A stretch of DNA of 63,567 bases from Clostridia bacterium. GTDB lineage: Bacteria > Bacillota > Clostridia > Christensenellales > Christensenellaceae. Every line of letters begins with the position of its first letter. Position 1 is the stretch's first letter. Below the pieces are notes generated by a model. It did no database searches and was not told the origin of the DNA. It saw only the letters and a program-made list of their open reading frames with translations. The translations under genes and the position numbers were made by a program. The stretch is from the NCBI GenBank assembly GCA_017531505.1, contig JAFXKX010000010.1, positions 1-63,567 of the forward strand. Direction: 5' to 3'. Shown here one piece after another: positions 1 through 8,876 of this stretch.

Positions 1-30
1 CCTGCCTTTAGTCGGGGGGCATAAAACAGT

Positions 31-62
31 AAAAGCCAAGCTGCAAATGCAGCTTGGCTTTT
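31..62. terminator. Intrinsic terminator hairpin
   Basis: A 14-bp perfect stem (AAAAGCCAAGCTGC and its complement) with a 4-nt loop, flanked by A and T runs. It can act on either strand. It probably ends the minus-strand acetyltransferase transcript or a gene lying before the window. The first 30 bases hold nothing I can assign. Confidence 0.75.
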
Positions 63-137
63 ATCATTGTTCGCACTACATGGCAGAATACGATGTATAG
101 AAGTGCGCCCTTTATCTGTTAGACAAATTGGAATTTG

Positions 138-587
138 TCAATCTAATTCTTTTTGGTAGTAAGCAAACTCCTCATCCCGTCTCACTTCACAATAACCCAG
201 CTTTGTATAAAAAGCATTTGTTCTTACATTCCAAAGCGGTGTATCAAGTATGATTTTCTTGATACCAGAATAGTAGTCCTCCACCATTTTCATTAATGAA
301 AGACCATACCCCTTTCGATAGTGGACTGGGTCTATAAATATTCTACCGATGTACAATGTTTCACTATCTTTGTCCAAAAATAGAATTGCGCCACCAATGA
401 TTTCTCCATCTATGACCGCCTGTAGTAAATGTCCTTCATTTTTCATCTGAATGTGCCATGAAATGGAATCATAATCAGGAGGTCCATTTGGTTCGGATGC
501 ACCAACATCAATATCACTATCAAACGCAGCCTTTGATATAGCCACGATTCTTTCGATATTTTCCAATTCTGCATTTTCTAATTTCAT
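138..587 (-). CDS. GNAT family N-acetyltransferase
   Basis: Predicted cytoplasmic acetyl-CoA-dependent N-acetyltransferase of about 149 residues, with substrate unknown. The GNAT core is visible: a central strand IGRIFIDP, then the acetyl-CoA loop as YRKGYGLSLM (the family's R/Q-x-x-G-x-G/A signature), and a C-terminal FYTKLGYCEV segment, which is the usual beta6-alpha4 ending. I chose the ATG at 587 over a GTG three codons upstream because AAGGA lies at a workable distance only from the ATG. It is a single-gene unit with terminators on both sides. GNATs diverge too fast for a substrate to be guessed from sequence. Confidence 0.8.
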   Translation of the reverse strand: MKLENAELENIERIVAISKAAFDSDIDVGASEPNGPPDYDSISWHIQMKNEGHLLQAVIDGEIIGGAILFLDKDSETLYIGRIFIDPVHYRKGYGLSLMKMVEDYYSGIKKIILDTPLWNVRTNAFYTKLGYCEVRRDEEFAYYQKELD

Positions 588-670
588 GAAAACCACATCC
601 TTGTTAAATTCTTATTTATCGGTTAGTTGTATTATAGTGCAACTTGACTAACAAAGAAAGAGAATATTAT

Positions 671-705
671 AAACACCCTTAGTTTTAAAAAAACTAAGGG
701 TGTTT
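671..705. terminator. Intrinsic terminator hairpin
   Basis: A 15-bp stem (AAACACCCTTAGTTT with its complement) around an A-rich loop and followed by TTTT. It lies between the convergent ends of neighbouring units and probably ends the minus-strand pair of small membrane proteins. Confidence 0.75.
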
Positions 706-757
706 TCGTGTCTTGTTGTACTGTCCTTTAGAGTACGACCCATATGCGGAGCCTTTT

Positions 758-985
758 TTATTGTTTATTTTTCTTTGCAAGTAACGGGACCGAACAAACG
801 ATAAGCGCCGCCATCAGCGAGAGCAGTGTCTTAAAAAGCATCATGTGGGTGATATTTTCAAAAAACACCTCCATCGGCTCCGCCTCCAGTTTGATCCTCA
901 TTCCCGGGATTGCAAAACAGAACACCAGATACATGGCAATAAAAACAATTAGAAATAATAGCCCGACTGCAAATTTCTTTTTCAT
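758..985 (-). CDS. Small membrane protein, function unknown
   Basis: A 75-residue protein that I do not recognise. It begins with a basic MKKK and a long hydrophobic segment (about residues 5-24). A short polar region follows, then a second hydrophobic stretch (about 45-66) and a basic KKNKQ tail. This is two predicted transmembrane helices with both ends probably cytoplasmic. The start at 985 is supported by GAGGAG seven bases upstream; longer in-frame starts would overlap the preceding gene. It is the second gene of a two-gene unit with the 112-residue membrane protein just upstream (gap of 17 bases). Confidence 0.6.
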   Translation of the reverse strand: MKKKFAVGLLFLIVFIAMYLVFCFAIPGMRIKLEAEPMEVFFENITHMMLFKTLLSLMAALIVCSVPLLAKKNKQ

Positions 986-1002
986 ATACTTCTCCTCGAT
1001 CA

Positions 1003-1341
1003 TTATTTCTTGGATCTCATTGCAAGTCCCAATATCCGTAAACCGGAACCAACTGCCAGACCGATCCCCGATACGATCAGATACCATAGCGCATGCACCA
1101 GCGCCGTATCGTTGTAATATATGAATACGGTAGGTGTAAATACTATGGCCGTGATCACCGGATACAAATATTTCACCGGTCTGTCAGACAAAACACCGAT
1201 GAGAATCGACAACAGAAATGTTGCCAATATGATCAGCAATATCATTCCCATCACATCTGTAGGACCTGCAAATAACGGGAAGATATAAAACATAAATAAC
1301 TGAAGAAACAATATGACAAGTTCTTTTTCATAGTTTTTCAT
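1003..1341 (-). CDS. Membrane protein with four predicted helices, function unknown
   Basis: A protein of about 112 residues, very hydrophobic along its length. Four transmembrane segments can be drawn: near residues 8-26, 30-50, 58-75 and 82-104, with a short basic RSKK end. I cannot match it to a named family. The ATG at 1341 is preceded by AAGGAAGG at seven bases, so it is preferred over the GTG two codons upstream. It is co-oriented with, and just ahead of, another small membrane protein at 758-985, so the two may form a membrane complex. That is inference from proximity only. Confidence 0.6.
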   Translation of the reverse strand: MKNYEKELVILFLQLFMFYIFPLFAGPTDVMGMILLIILATFLLSILIGVLSDRPVKYLYPVITAIVFTPTVFIYYNDTALVHALWYLIVSGIGLAVGSGLRILGLAMRSKK

Positions 1342-1366
1342 ATACACGCCTTCCTTAGCAAATCAG

Positions 1367-1921
1367 TCAAATACACAGATCCTTTTGTAAAATCGCATAG
1401 TTTGCCACATCGATATATTCCCCGCGATGCTTTACAGCCCCGCGACGTACTCCTTCAAAGGTCATACCGCTCTTCACCATAACTTTACCCGATGCGGGAT
1501 TTTTCACATGGTGATATGCTTCTACCCGATGGAAGCCTACTTCTTTCAGCAGAAATGTATTAACTGCCTTTACTGTTTCTGTCATGATACCCTGATTCCA
1601 GAATCTGCGGGACATACAGTATCCGATCATCGCACTTTCTATTTCTTCATTGATGGATACTACAGAGATGCTGCCGATCAACGTGTTGCTCTCTTTATGC
1701 CACATTGCCCAATGATAGTATTCCGGATTTGCGTATTCCGCCTCCCACATTGCCAGCAGTTGTGCCGTCTCTTCCGGAGACGTATGCGGATCCCATGTCA
1801 GGTATCTGGTCACTTCACTATCGCTGGCCCAGTTGTCATACATCATCTGAGCATCCTCCTTTCTGAGTCTGCGCAGATATAATCTGTCTGTTTGCAATTC
1901 TTTCGTACCTAAGTGCTGCAT
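1367..1921 (-). CDS. GNAT acetyltransferase, RimJ/RimL type
   Basis: A 184-residue acetyltransferase of the RimJ/RimL branch, which acetylates N-terminal amines of ribosomal proteins or small amines. The pattern TDRLYLRRLRKEDAQ near residue 10, WAMWHKESNTLIGSISV in the middle and the RRFWNQGIMTE acetyl-CoA loop (about 107-117) are typical. The later VEAYHHVKNPASGKVMVKSGM and FEGVRRGAVKH segments match the C-terminal signature of the branch. A strong AAGGAGG lies upstream of the ATG. The substrate is not determinable, and the gene appears monocistronic. Confidence 0.85.
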   Translation of the reverse strand: MQHLGTKELQTDRLYLRRLRKEDAQMMYDNWASDSEVTRYLTWDPHTSPEETAQLLAMWEAEYANPEYYHWAMWHKESNTLIGSISVVSINEEIESAMIGYCMSRRFWNQGIMTETVKAVNTFLLKEVGFHRVEAYHHVKNPASGKVMVKSGMTFEGVRRGAVKHRGEYIDVANYAILQKDLCI

Positions 1922-2129
1922 ATTTGCCGCCTCCTTCCAGCGTTTATATTGCTATTGATTATAGCACTCTGTTGTGAATTTTCAACAAAAAATCCCGTAA
2001 AAAGACGAGTCATCACAAGACAAACAATGCCTATCCGGCACATTCTTGTATGTATTTCAGTGGTATGATAGAATAAAACGAATCGTTCGACCAATCTGAC
2101 AAATAGGGGATACTGTAAGGTAAAATAAA

Positions 2130-2660
2130 ATGATTATATATAGAGAACTGACCATCGACGATATTGATATTTCAATATTTGCGTATTTTGACAGAACACA
2201 GAATGTAACAAAATGCTGGAGAAAAACAAATGACAACTGGGTGATTCAAGACATTGCATTTATTGATAACTGGTCTGATGAAGAATACAGAGCAGGCATT
2301 GACTATCTCAAGCATCTGATTCAATCAGCAGGATATGTTGTTGGAGGGTTTTGGAATGGGAAATTAAAAGGCTTTGCTTCTGTAGAACCTGTCATTTTCG
2401 GTACCACAGCAAAATATATGAATTTATCTAATATTCATATATCCCAGGATATGCGTCGGCAAGGGATGGGAAAAGAATTATTTGCGTTGGTAAAGAGATG
2501 GGCCAAAGAACACGGAGCAGAAAAACTATATATATCAGCCCATTCTGCGGTGGAAAGCCAATCGTTCTATCAGTCGATGGGGTGTGTAGAAGCAGTTGAA
2601 TATAATAAGGAACTGGCAGAAAAAGAACCATGTGACTGTCAGCTCGAATGCGTATTATAA
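2130..2660 (+). CDS. GNAT family N-acetyltransferase
   Basis: A 176-residue predicted acetyltransferase. The N-terminal IYRELTIDDIDISIF is the usual first strand and helix, and the acetyl-CoA loop reads DMRRQGMGKELF (about residues 109-120). The C-terminal LYISAHSAVESQSFYQSMGCVE is the conserved GNAT ending. The variant with a central KGFASVEP strand occurs in many uncharacterised clostridial GNATs. It is a single gene, the third acetyltransferase within 2.7 kb, but the three share no obvious close sequence similarity, so recent duplication is unlikely. The ribosome binding site (TAAGGT) is weak. Confidence 0.8.
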   Translation: MIIYRELTIDDIDISIFAYFDRTQNVTKCWRKTNDNWVIQDIAFIDNWSDEEYRAGIDYLKHLIQSAGYVVGGFWNGKLKGFASVEPVIFGTTAKYMNLSNIHISQDMRRQGMGKELFALVKRWAKEHGAEKLYISAHSAVESQSFYQSMGCVEAVEYNKELAEKEPCDCQLECVL

Positions 2661-2797
2661 CGTTCAATTTGACGAACCGTCAAAGCATATTTTGGCTGAC
2701 AGATAATAGGCATTCTTCTATACCTCGTTTCCCACCGTGCGTTGCAAACATTTTGGAGTTGTCTTCAATCATCTTCAAAATGGATACATATTGCAAA

Positions 2798-2833
2798 AAA
2801 ACCGACCTGTGATGATAATCATAGGTCGGTTTT
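2798..2833. terminator. Bidirectional intrinsic terminator
   Basis: An 11-bp stem AAAACCGACCT/AGGTCGGTTTT with a 14-nt loop, A-run before and T-run after. It separates the plus-strand acetyltransferase from the minus-strand SIS-domain gene and can serve both. Confidence 0.75.
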
Positions 2834-2872
2834 ACTGTTTCCCGGACACCCGCCATTCGGCAGCGCTTTTTA

Positions 2873-3433
2873 TTATTCCAGATTGTTATGGTATCTTGCC
2901 ACATCAGCCAACGTCTGACCTGTTCTCTGACGGATACAAGTGCTGATAAAGTCATTGAGCATAAATGCGGCCTGATAAAATGCATAGGGGCGTTTTTCAA
3001 ATACTTCCGGATCTCCCATACCTTCTTCACCGGGCAGACGGCGCGGGATCACTACATTCAGATCTGCTTGCTTACCCATATTGGATTCTGCATTGACAGA
3101 AATCAGCGCGACCTTTGCGCCATGTGCCTTTGCCTGTTCACAAATCACAGAAATCGTCTTGGTATTTCCGGATTGAGACACAATGATCAGCAGATTTCCC
3201 GGCTCAATGGCAGGGGTACTGTTATCACCCACGCTAAAAACCAGTTTGCCCAACTGAGAGCAGTTCATGCCCAGAATCCGTGCAACATTACCGGCACGAC
3301 CCCAGCCTGCCACAAACACTCTCTCAGCCTGTATGATCTCATCAACCAGTGTATCTATCTGTGCCTGATTCACACCTTCAAACATCGCTGCCACTTCTCT
3401 TGCCTGTACGGCCCTCTTCTCCAACAATGTCAT
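2873..3433 (-). CDS. hxlB: SIS-domain protein, 6-phospho-3-hexuloisomerase-like
   Basis: A 186-residue sugar isomerase (SIS) domain protein, most like 6-phospho-3-hexuloisomerase, which interconverts D-arabino-hex-3-ulose 6-phosphate and fructose 6-phosphate. It has the phosphate-binding segments FVAGWGRAGNVA (about 41-52) and IVSQSGNTKT (about 84-93), and a C-terminal helix ending in RYHNNLE, close to the RHANLE ending I associate with this family. The size fits. The partner hexulose-phosphate synthase (hxlA) is not in the window, so the isomerisation is inferred from family only. The start is set by CGGAGG ahead of the ATG. Transcription probably starts from a promoter just upstream. Confidence 0.7.
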   Translation of the reverse strand: MTLLEKRAVQAREVAAMFEGVNQAQIDTLVDEIIQAERVFVAGWGRAGNVARILGMNCSQLGKLVFSVGDNSTPAIEPGNLLIIVSQSGNTKTISVICEQAKAHGAKVALISVNAESNMGKQADLNVVIPRRLPGEEGMGDPEVFEKRPYAFYQAAFMLNDFISTCIRQRTGQTLADVARYHNNLE

Positions 3434-3470
3434 GTTGCTTTCCCTCCGTTAATCGGTAGATGATACCTAT

Positions 3471-3499
3471 ATTATACTGGGGTTCCTTCCGATATACAA
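3471..3499 (-). promoter_or_regulatory. Sigma-A promoter of the hxlB-like gene
   Basis: On the minus strand, TTGTAT, a 17-base spacer and TATAAT sit about 40 bases ahead of the SIS-domain gene start. The -10 is a consensus match and the -35 is four of six. Confidence 0.6.
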
Positions 3500-3502
3500 A
3501 TA

Positions 3503-3531
3503 AAAAAACCGCGGCAATGCCGCGGTTTTTT
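3503..3531. terminator. Terminator of the pgk-tpiA-gpmI operon
   Basis: A 13-bp perfect stem AAAAAACCGCGGC with a 3-base loop, immediately after the gpmI stop codon. It has runs of A and T on both sides, so it can act in both directions. Confidence 0.85.
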
Positions 3532-3537
3532 ATTTAT

Positions 3538-5073
3538 TTACTTGCACAGCAAAGACTTGCCTGTCATTTCTGCGGGCTGTTCAACACCCATCAGATCCAG
3601 GAGAGTCGGTGCCAGGTCCGCCAGAATACCACCCTCGCGCAGCTGCGCATTCTGATAACGTTCGCTTACCAGGATGCAGGGAACTACATTGGTAGTATGT
3701 GCAGTAAAGGGGTTCTCGGTTGCGGGATCTATCATCATCTCAGCATTGCCGTGGTCTGCGGTAATGATCACTTCGCCACCTACTTCCTTGATCGCTTCTA
3801 CCACTTTGCCTACGCAGGTATCCACTGCTTCCACTGCCTTGACAGCAGCTTCCATAACACCAGTATGGCCTACCATGTCGGGGTTTGCAAAGTTCAGGAT
3901 CATCATATCGTATTCACCGGAGCGGATCAGTTCAGCAGCTTTATCAGCCACTTCATAAGCGCTCATTTCGGGCTGCAGGTCATAAGTCGCAACCTTCGGG
4001 GAAGGAATGAGTACTCTGTCTTCCTGTGCATTGGGGGCTTCTACGCCGCCATTGAAGAAGAAAGTAACATGTGCATATTTTTCAGTCTCTGCAATACGGA
4101 ACTGCTTGAGACCCTTGCTTGCTACGTACTCACCCAAAGTATTGGACAGGCTCTGTGGCTTGAATGCTACATTGACCCAGGTGAAATCTGCATTGTACTG
4201 TGTCATGCAGACATAGTACAGCGGGAAATATTCTCTCTCAAAACCGTCGAACCCTTCTTCAGTCAGTGCGCGGGTGATTTCTCTTGCGCGGTCGGGACGG
4301 AAGTTATAGAAGATGACGGAGTCATTTGCGCTGATTTTCGCAACAGGTTCGCCGTTTTCTACGATAACGGTGGGCAGTACAAATTCGTCCAACACACCAT
4401 TTTCATAAGACTTTGCCATTGCTGCTACGGGGCATTCACTCTGTTCACCTTCGCCTTTTACCAATGCATCGTATGCCTTGCCTACGCGCTCCCAGCGATT
4501 ATCGCGGTCCATTGCGTAGTAACGACCGGTTACAGTAGCCACACGGCCGGTACCGATCTTTTCCAGTCGACCGCACAGGTCTTCCATATAGCGTTTACCA
4601 CTATCCGGAGGAACGTCTCTGCCATCCATAAAGCAATGTACATATACTTTCTTCAGACCATTCTGTGCTGCCAGACGAATCAGCGCCTCCAGATGATCGA
4701 TATGGCTATGTACACCACCGTCAGAAAGCAGACCCATCAGGTGCAGTGCACTGTCATGCTTCTTTACATTTTCTACTGCGCCTAAAAATGCTTCATTGCT
4801 GAAGAAATCGCCATCTGCAATGGACTTGGTAATACGGGTCAGTTCCTGATATACGATACGGCCTGCGCCAATATTCAGATGACCTACCTCAGAGTTGCCC
4901 ATCTGTCCATCCGGCAAACCTACAGACATACCGGAAGCACCGATAAAAGTGCAGGGATATGAAGCCTTCAGTGCGTCGATATTGGGGGTATTGGCCTGAA
5001 TGACCGCATTGCCTTTCTCATCATTTCTCTCACCGAATCCATCCAGGATCATGAGAGCAGTAAATTTCTTCAT
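3538..5073 (-). CDS. gpmI: 2,3-bisphosphoglycerate-independent phosphoglycerate mutase
   Basis: Converts 3-phosphoglycerate to 2-phosphoglycerate in glycolysis through a phosphoserine intermediate, using two Mn2+ ions. The protein is 511 residues, the family's usual length. MILDGFG at the N-terminus carries the first metal aspartate, and GQMGNSEVGHLNIGAGR (about residues 57-73) carries the catalytic serine. VTGRYYAMDRDNRW and the C-terminal ITADHGNAEMM metal site are intact. The start is the ATG at 5073 with GAGGAG upstream, not the TTG five codons earlier. It is last in the operon with tpiA (gap 19 bases) and pgk. Confidence 0.97.
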   Translation of the reverse strand: MKKFTALMILDGFGERNDEKGNAVIQANTPNIDALKASYPCTFIGASGMSVGLPDGQMGNSEVGHLNIGAGRIVYQELTRITKSIADGDFFSNEAFLGAVENVKKHDSALHLMGLLSDGGVHSHIDHLEALIRLAAQNGLKKVYVHCFMDGRDVPPDSGKRYMEDLCGRLEKIGTGRVATVTGRYYAMDRDNRWERVGKAYDALVKGEGEQSECPVAAMAKSYENGVLDEFVLPTVIVENGEPVAKISANDSVIFYNFRPDRAREITRALTEEGFDGFEREYFPLYYVCMTQYNADFTWVNVAFKPQSLSNTLGEYVASKGLKQFRIAETEKYAHVTFFFNGGVEAPNAQEDRVLIPSPKVATYDLQPEMSAYEVADKAAELIRSGEYDMMILNFANPDMVGHTGVMEAAVKAVEAVDTCVGKVVEAIKEVGGEVIITADHGNAEMMIDPATENPFTAHTTNVVPCILVSERYQNAQLREGGILADLAPTLLDLMGVEQPAEMTGKSLLCK

Positions 5074-5092
5074 GGCTACTCCTCGCAAATAA

Positions 5093-5839
5093 TCAGTACT
5101 TAACGACCTTGGAGAAATCCTCAGCCTTCAGGCTTGCACCACCGATGAGACCGCAGTCGATTTCGGGCTGAGCCATCAGTTCGGAAGCGTTCTTGGGATT
5201 CATGCTGCCGCCGTACTGAATACGTACTTTGTCAGCAACTTCCTTGCCGTATACATCTGCGATTGCATTTCTGATAGCACCGATGGTAGCATTTGCTTCT
5301 TCAGCAGTAGCAGTCTTGCCGGTACCAATAGCCCAGATGGGCTCGTAAGCAATAACAACACCTTCCGCCTTGCAAGGGCAAACACCCTTGAAAGCCAGTT
5401 TGGTCTGCATGCCAACCAATTCATTGGTGATACCGTTTTCGCGTTCTTCCAAGCTCTCACCTACACAAACAATGGGCTTGAGGCCTGCTTCCAGTGCTGC
5501 GTGCACTTTCTTGTTAACGGTGCAATCGGTCTCGCCAAAGTACTGACGGCGCTCGCTGTGGCCGACGATAACGTATTCTACGCCCATAGCCAGCAGCATT
5601 TCTGCGGAAACTTCACCGGTGAATGCACCGCTCTTTTCAAAGTGTACATTCTGTGCACCCAGATGAATGTTGGTGCCTTCGATTACTTTTTTTACTGCGT
5701 CCAAGCAAACATAGGGCGGACATACTACAACATCAGCCTCTGCATCTGCTACCAGGGGGATCAGAGCGCTTACCAGCTCTGCTGCCTGATCGGGCGTCTT
5801 ATTCATTTTCCAGTTACCTGCAATGATCGGTTTTCTCAT
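5093..5839 (-). CDS. tpiA: Triosephosphate isomerase
   Basis: Interconverts glyceraldehyde 3-phosphate and dihydroxyacetone phosphate. The 248-residue TIM barrel has all active-site elements: GNWKMNK with the catalytic lysine at the N-terminus, [14 protein letters not shown] with the histidine, and [14 protein letters not shown] with the glutamate and the flexible loop. YGGSMNPKN and GLIGGASL form the phosphate-binding end. The ATG at 5839 has GGAGG seven bases upstream. It lies between pgk (gap 27 bases) and gpmI in one glycolytic operon. Confidence 0.97.
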   Translation of the reverse strand: MRKPIIAGNWKMNKTPDQAAELVSALIPLVADAEADVVVCPPYVCLDAVKKVIEGTNIHLGAQNVHFEKSGAFTGEVSAEMLLAMGVEYVIVGHSERRQYFGETDCTVNKKVHAALEAGLKPIVCVGESLEERENGITNELVGMQTKLAFKGVCPCKAEGVVIAYEPIWAIGTGKTATAEEANATIGAIRNAIADVYGKEVADKVRIQYGGSMNPKNASELMAQPEIDCGLIGGASLKAEDFSKVVKY

Positions 5840-5866
5840 GATATCCTCCAAAATGGTAATAGTCGA

Positions 5867-7054
5867 TTATTCAGCGTCGTCCAGTGCTGCAATACCGGGA
5901 AGAACTTTGCCTTCGAGGAATTCCAGAGATGCACCGCCACCGGTAGAGATGTGGCTCATCTTTTCACCGTAACCCAGGCTCTTAACAGCTGCTGCGGAGT
6001 CGCCGCCGCCGATGATGGTAACAGCTTCTTCTGCATTTGCCATAGCTTCTGCAACTGCTCTGGTACCGCCTGCGAAGCTGCTCATTTCAGCAACACCCAT
6101 CGGGCCGTTCCAAACAACAGTCTTTGCTTTGTTGATCTCTTCTGCGAAGATCATTCTGGTAGAAGCGCCGATATCCAAAGCCATGTAACCATCGGGGATA
6201 TTCTCAACAGGTACCATAACAGTCTTTGCTTCGTTATCAAACTTATCTGCAGCTACTACATCGATGGGCAGCAGGAACTTAACGCCCAGCATCTTAGCTT
6301 TCTTGAGCAGTTCTTTTGCGGTTTCGATGCTGTCCTGATCTACCAGAGAATTCTTCATATCGATATCCTGTGCTGCCAGGAAGGTGTTTGCCATACCGCC
6401 GCCGATGATCAGGCTGTCAACCTTGCTGAACAGGTTTTCGATAACGCCGATCTTGTCTGCGATCTTAGCACCGCCGAGGATTGCTACGAAAGGTCTTTCG
6501 GGATTTTCAACTGCGTTGCCCAGGAACTGCAGTTCCTTTTCGATCAGGAAGCCTGCAACTGCGGGCAGATTTTCTGCAACTGCTGCAGTAGAAGCATGTG
6601 CTCTGTGAACTGCACCAAATGCGTCATTTACAAATACATCGCCGTAGCTTGCCAGTTTCTTTGCGAAATCGGGATCGTTCTTGGTCTCTTCCTTGTGGTA
6701 ACGGAGGTTTTCCAGCAGAACTACTTCGCCGTTTTCCATATTTGCAACTGCTGCATCTGCGCTCTCGCCAACAACGTCGGTTGCGAAAGTTACCTTATTG
6801 GGCAGCAAGCCCTGCAGGCGGCGTGCAACGGGCGCCAGAGAGAATTCAGGTTTGAATTCGCCCTTGGGTCTGCCGAGGTGAGAGCAAAGTACTACCTTTG
6901 CATTCTGTTCGAGCAGGTACTGAATGGTGGGCAGAGCTGCCTGAATACGGGTTTCGTCAGTGATTTCGCCGTTCTTGAGCGGTACGTTGAAGTCTACGCG
7001 CACAAGCACTCTCTTACCAGCTACATCGATGTCCTTAATAGTCTTTTTATTCAT
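5867..7054 (-). CDS. pgk: Phosphoglycerate kinase
   Basis: Transfers phosphate from 1,3-bisphosphoglycerate to ADP in lower glycolysis. The protein is 395 residues and full length. [12 protein letters not shown] near residue 16 and [10 protein letters not shown] near 57 are the substrate-binding segments of the N-domain. VWNGPMGV and the GGGDSAAAV nucleotide loop mark the C-domain. It is first gene of pgk-tpiA-gpmI, behind a good promoter. The gap gene (glyceraldehyde-3-phosphate dehydrogenase) that often precedes pgk in Firmicutes is not here. Codon choice (GCT/GCA, AAC, GAA, CTG) looks like that of a highly expressed gene. Confidence 0.98.
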   Translation of the reverse strand: MNKKTIKDIDVAGKRVLVRVDFNVPLKNGEITDETRIQAALPTIQYLLEQNAKVVLCSHLGRPKGEFKPEFSLAPVARRLQGLLPNKVTFATDVVGESADAAVANMENGEVVLLENLRYHKEETKNDPDFAKKLASYGDVFVNDAFGAVHRAHASTAAVAENLPAVAGFLIEKELQFLGNAVENPERPFVAILGGAKIADKIGVIENLFSKVDSLIIGGGMANTFLAAQDIDMKNSLVDQDSIETAKELLKKAKMLGVKFLLPIDVVAADKFDNEAKTVMVPVENIPDGYMALDIGASTRMIFAEEINKAKTVVWNGPMGVAEMSSFAGGTRAVAEAMANAEEAVTIIGGGDSAAAVKSLGYGEKMSHISTGGGASLEFLEGKVLPGIAALDDAE

Positions 7055-7136
7055 ATTCTTTTATACTCCTTCTGTATAAAATTTAGGATCGCCAAGTCCT
7101 TTTTCGGATATTCGCATAAATATCCATTCTCTATCT

Positions 7137-7165
7137 ATTTTAGTGTTTTCCTGTATTTCCGTCAA
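7137..7165 (-). promoter_or_regulatory. Promoter of the pgk-tpiA-gpmI operon
   Basis: Minus strand TTGACG, a 17-base spacer and TAAAAT, about 83 bases ahead of the pgk start. The spacing is ideal, and each hexamer has one mismatch to the sigma-A consensus. Confidence 0.65.
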
Positions 7166-7182
7166 CAATATTTTCCTATTTT

Positions 7183-7647
7183 TCAGCGCAATGCAGGATA
7201 ATCCAGCTGACGAAGTGCTTCATATACCGCAATCGCTACAGAATTGGACAAATTCAGCGACCGCAATTCATCCCGCATAGGGATACGCACTGCCTGTTCC
7301 GGATTCCCAAAGATCAGATATTCCGGCAGGCCTGCACTTTCTTTACCAAAAATCAGATAATCTTCATCCTGATACTCCACATCCGAATGCCGCTTATCCG
7401 CTTTGGTGGAAAAATACCAGAAGCGGCCTTTTCCCTGATTTTTTTCACGGAATTCATCGATATTCTTATATGTGGTGATATCCAGCTTATCCCAATAGTC
7501 AAGTCCGGCGCGGCGCAGATGTTTCTCTTCAATGCTGAATCCAAGCGGTTCTATCAGATGCAGACGTGCACCGACCACTGCACAGGTACGGGATATATTT
7601 CCTGTATTACCCGGTATCTCGGGTTCTACCAATACGATATTGAGCAT
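7183..7647 (-). CDS. trmL: tRNA (cytidine(34)-2'-O)-methyltransferase
   Basis: A 154-residue SPOUT methyltransferase that 2'-O-methylates the wobble base of leucine tRNAs with SAM. The N-terminal LVEPEIPGNTGNISRTCA and following LHLIEPLGF are characteristic of TrmL. YLIFGKESAGLPEYL and the C-terminal MRDELRSLNLSNSVAIAVYEALRQL build the knotted SAM site. The start ATG follows CAGGAGG. It ends only about 20 bases ahead of the glycolytic promoter region and appears to be its own unit, with a terminator-bounded aminotransferase upstream. Confidence 0.93.
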   Translation of the reverse strand: MLNIVLVEPEIPGNTGNISRTCAVVGARLHLIEPLGFSIEEKHLRRAGLDYWDKLDITTYKNIDEFREKNQGKGRFWYFSTKADKRHSDVEYQDEDYLIFGKESAGLPEYLIFGNPEQAVRIPMRDELRSLNLSNSVAIAVYEALRQLDYPALR

Positions 7648-7671
7648 CGTTTTCCTCCTGTTTTACAAGAA

Positions 7672-7698
7672 AAACGGAACGCACCCGGCGTTCCGTTT
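7672..7698 (-). terminator. Terminator after the Lrp-aminotransferase unit
   Basis: An 11-bp stem AAACGGAACGC with a 5-nt loop. Read on the minus strand it is followed by TTTTTC. It lies just after the stop of the aminotransferase at 7707. Confidence 0.8.
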
Positions 7699-7706
7699 CA
7701 GGACGC

Positions 7707-8876
7707 TTATTTTAAGGAATCCACAAAGATGCGGATCCGTTTCATTGCTTCCTTCAAATTATCCATGGAAGTCGCATACGAACAACGGATAAACCCTTCG
7801 CCGCTCTGACCGAACGCGGTACCCGGTACACATGCTACATGCTGTTCCAGGATCAATCTGCGGCAAAACTCTTCCGAAGTCAGACCGGTACTCGAAATAT
7901 TGGGGAATGCATAAAACGCACCACGGGGTTCAAAGCAGGAGAAACCCATTTCACGGAAACTCTCCACTACAAATACGCGACGGCGGTTATACTGCCGTAC
8001 CATTTCCCGTACCTGCTTGTAATCGCTGTTGATCTCGGTACGCATTGCCTCTTCGCCTGCCACCTGGCTCATGATCGGCGCACACAGCATGGTATACTGA
8101 TGGATCTTGAGCATGGCATCCAGTACAGGCTTGGGACCTGCCGCATAACCAAGACGCCAGCCGGTCATGGCAAATGCCTTGGAAAAACCATTGATCAGCA
8201 GTGTTCTGTCCTCAAATCCTTCTGCAAAAGATTTATGGTTACCGCCATAAGTCAATTCAGCATAGATTTCATCTGCGATGACAAACAAATCATACTTCAG
8301 AGCAAGGCTCTGGATCGCCACCACATCCTCTTCCGTCAGAATCGCACCTGTCGGATTGTTGGGATAAGGGATCACCAATACTTTCGTCTTGGGAGTAATG
8401 GCTTTTTCAATATTTTCGACACGAATGACAAAGTCATCCTTTTCTTCTGTCACAATAGGCACTGCCACGCCATGGGCAAAACGTACACCCGGTTCATAGG
8501 AGACATAAGACGGTGCCGGGATCAGCACCTCATCCCCGGGATTGAGCAAAGCACGGAAGGCCAAATCCAACGCTTCGCTGGCGCCGACCGTGATCAGCAT
8601 CTGATCAATTTCATAGTGTACATTGAAGCGCTCTGCCAGATACTGCTTAATCAGTTTGCGCAAAGCAGGCGTACCACTGTTGGAGGTGTAGTGTGTTTCG
8701 CCGCGCTCGATCGACTTGATTGCTGCATCACATACATTCCAGGGCGTTACAAAATCCGGTTCACCGACGCTCATCGAAATGACGTCTTTCATATCACTTG
8801 CAATGTCAAAGAATTTACGAATGCCGGACGGCGGCACATCTTTGACAGACTTCGCTATTAATTCCTGTGTATTCAC
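7707..8876 (-). CDS. PLP-dependent aminotransferase, class I/II
   Basis: A 389-residue fold-type I aminotransferase, probably acting on aromatic or branched amino acids or N-acetyl-diaminopimelate-like substrates (PatA/YugH group). Visible elements are a GEPDFVTP substrate segment, the YPNNPTG loop, VIADEIYAELTY with the pyridine-nitrogen aspartate, and INGFSKAFAMTGWRLGY with the PLP lysine. The C-terminal FIRCSYATS carries the carboxylate arginine. It starts at a GTG that overlaps the stop of the upstream Lrp/AsnC regulator (GTGA), so the two are translationally coupled. The regulator probably senses an amino acid that this enzyme handles. Confidence 0.88.
   Translation of the reverse strand: MNTQELIAKSVKDVPPSGIRKFFDIASDMKDVISMSVGEPDFVTPWNVCDAAIKSIERGETHYTSNSGTPALRKLIKQYLAERFNVHYEIDQMLITVGASEALDLAFRALLNPGDEVLIPAPSYVSYEPGVRFAHGVAVPIVTEEKDDFVIRVENIEKAITPKTKVLVIPYPNNPTGAILTEEDVVAIQSLALKYDLFVIADEIYAELTYGGNHKSFAEGFEDRTLLINGFSKAFAMTGWRLGYAAGPKPVLDAMLKIHQYTMLCAPIMSQVAGEEAMRTEINSDYKQVREMVRQYNRRRVFVVESFREMGFSCFEPRGAFYAFPNISSTGLTSEEFCRRLILEQHVACVPGTAFGQSGEGFIRCSYATSMDNLKEAMKRIRIFVDSLK

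Noticed and set aside
3460..4785. A long open frame of 441 codons antisense to gpmI
   Set aside because: The opposite strand encodes a complete phosphoglycerate mutase with all active-site motifs. The antisense frame is rich in Cys, His and Tyr, has no ribosome site and no recognisable domain.
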